Below the pieces are notes generated by a model. The model did not search any database. It worked only from the letters and a program-made list of their open reading frames with translations, and was not told the DNA's origin. A program made the position numbers and the translations under genes. Shown here one piece after another: positions 62,151 through 64,000 of a stretch of 64,000 nucleotides of DNA. Within the stretch, counting starts at the first letter, position 1. Each line of letters opens with the position of its first letter. Source of the stretch: Anarhynchus alexandrinus (Eukaryota > Chordata > Aves > Charadriiformes > Charadriidae); contig VUYV01000212.1 in the NCBI GenBank assembly GCA_008711295.1, positions 995,276 to 1,059,275 of the forward strand, given 5' to 3'.

Positions 62151-63754
62151 GTCCTAAAAGGAGAGCAGTAGACTGCTTTCAAACAAGGATTTTTATGCTT
62201 TTGCATAGTGCTGACTTCCATGTGTTTCTCAAAGTATTCCTTGTGAATTTAGTTGCTTTTGATAATTACACCTCAGGAAAGGGAAACAGTATTCATCTGA
62301 CTACTGTGTAATTGTAAGCTAATGTAATAAATGCAGTCTTTCTCTTGTGCAGATATCTTTTTACAGCATTTTTCTTAACAGTTTATATGCAGTTGCTGTT
62401 CTTCTATCCTGAGATAAATTAACATTGAATAATTGCAGTGCGAGGTCAAAAATCAATTAAATGGAAATTACAGTTATTTGTTTAAAAAGCTCAAGTAATA
62501 TTTTATATCACAAGTCTCTTAGGTGACAGGTCAAATGAGTTAATCAGCAACCAGTTTTCTCTGCAATCCTGATTCAAATTTGCCTTTATCGGGAGTAATA
62601 GAAGAAGAGTCCCAAATACCTACTTATGGTCAGTGGCAAAGACGTGGGGTTTTTTGGGAAACTGCAAAAGTTACGGCATCTACCACTGCTTTGCTGCTAA
62701 TGCATCTTACTGCACCTGGATAGCATGCATTTTAAATAGTGGAGAACTACACCATGTGTCCCTGAAAGAACACATTTAGCTTTGCAGCTCATTTAGAAGT
62801 TTGAAATGTCTCAGGCCAAACACTGTGTTACACTATCTTTTGGGATTCAGATTTTTCAGCTAAACTAGGTTTTCCAAGTAGTCCTTGTTTGTCAGCAAGG
62901 CAATGTCTCAATTTCTCTATATCTCCCCTCTTTCCCAATAAAAATTGTGTTCTTTTCCAATTCTTCCTCATTTCCTGCAATCATCAAAATTGTAAGGCAA
63001 TTATTCTAGTGCCAGAAGCAAAGATCTGCATCTTTAATTGTAAAATATTGTATCAATAAATCCATGATACCTGTATTGAAAAAGTAATAAGAATTTTGCT
63101 AACTCAGTGGATTGGCTTAAAAAGTGACTTTAACTAATCCAAACCTTGTTAAGAAAATGTAAAAAGTGTCACCTTCTACAAACAACTAACTTAAAACAAA
63201 ATACCTTTTCATAAAAAAAACCAAAACAAAACTAACAAGCACAACTAAATCTGGCTTACAAACTGCTCACAGAAAATTTGGAAGATTACTACAGAATAGC
63301 CTACATGTATTTCATCCTCTCATTTTTAACTGCCTTCTTTAAAAGAAAAAAAATCTCCAGTAGACCAGCCAACACACATATACTGTTCATCCCCAAATGT
63401 GGGCCGTAGTTTCATCACCATGGAAGACATCAGCTTAAAGATAAACAAGCCAACATTTTGTTTTGATGCCAAGTATGATGGGTATGCCTGTGCTGCAGGT
63501 TGCAGTGTCATGAAGGTGTAGCCAAGGTGTAACCCCTCAGTATAGGGGGTACTTTGGGGGTAATACCAGCAAAGGAGCCGCAGCAGGATGCAGTTCAATG
63601 GGGCAAGATAACTAGTGCTAAGCTCCATAACATCACGGCTGGCAGGTTTTCTGAGCCCAAGTAGTCTGGCAACAGCCAGCTTGGTTATTTCTGCACCACT
63701 TTCTGATGTGATAAAAGGGAGTGAAAGCTACCAGTGCAACCTCTAGGGCAGAAG
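62151..63754. other. Non-coding single-copy DNA
   Basis: AT-rich sequence without recognisable exons. The 100-codon minus frame at 63326-63628 has no domain content. Confidence 0.62.
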
Positions 63755-64000
63755 CAGAACATTGAGGGAGGTGATTCAGCCCTCTACTCTGCCCTCAAGA
63801 GACCCCACCTGGAGTACTGCATCCAGCTTTGGAGTCCTTAGCACAAGAAGGACATGGACCTGTTGAGCAGGTGCAGAGGAGGGCCACGAAGATGATCAGA
63901 GGGCTAGAGCATCCCTCCTATGAGGACAGGCTGAGACAGTTGGCGTTGTTCAGCCTGGAGAACAGAAGGCTCTGGGGAGACCTTATAGCAGCCTTCCAGA
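63755..64000 (+). mobile_element. CR1 LINE, plus strand, cut by the window end
   Basis: From about 63768 (ggtgattcagccctctact) the plus strand encodes CR1 ORF2 C-terminal words: [16 protein letters not shown], then an in-frame TAG where the family has Gln, then HKKDMDLL. A one-base deletion shifts the frame, after which [19 protein letters not shown] and [19 protein letters not shown] read through. The 5' end is truncated inside the window. The 3' UTR and octamer tail must lie beyond base 64000. Inactive copy. Confidence 0.93.

Overview
This window is vertebrate, and the repeats point to a bird. It has AT-rich single-copy DNA, several 5'-truncated CR1 LINEs (two of the four ending in (ATTCTATG)n-like octamer tails), and one LTR of a type common in avian genomes. 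It also holds a few very old amniote-wide repeat remnants (MIR/L2-like and an ancient CR1 family). I see no bacterial, plasmid or viral gene layout, no tRNA or rRNA, and no CRISPR. No open frame looks like a conventional protein-coding gene or a recognisable host exon, so I read the window as intergenic or deep intronic sequence.

Layout. 1-37090 is almost all single-copy non-coding DNA. It is broken by a tiny CR1 3' end (4911), homopolymers (5580, 6467, 7136 with a one-base N, 18355, 20709), GC-richer pockets (about 6590-6830, 7156-7500, 11700-12010, 13690-14140, 34680-34930) and one L2/MIR-like relic (11140). Three stretches (about 8160-8760, 25560-25900, 35990-36760) are dense in homeodomain, SOX and POU-like words and resemble conserved non-coding elements; that is inference only. 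A tandem IRF-type site array lies at 24376-24397. Two CR1 copies on the minus strand occupy 37091-37725 and 44172-44938; both carry breaks in the ORF2 C-terminal frame. A GGAAT/AATAG pentanucleotide satellite (46791-46920) is followed by a single N at 47034, around which 155 bp is repeated exactly. That is most likely an assembly artefact. An ancient CR1-family 3' end lies at 47920-48235 and a MIR-like relic at 49540-49660.

The right part contains the one coding-like curiosity: a 76-codon open frame at 58808-59038. Its end carries a C-x2-C-x11-C-x2-C-x4-C pattern resembling the C-terminal cysteine-rich domain of piggyBac-type transposases. A solo LTR with a recognisable TATA box and poly(A) signal, minus strand, fills 61019-61769. 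A plus-strand CR1 enters at about 63755 and runs off the end of the window.

No set of genes here works together, and I found no convincing new biological system. The observations most worth checking are the artefactual duplication at 47034, the piggyBac-like cysteine cluster, the IRF array, and the candidate conserved enhancers.
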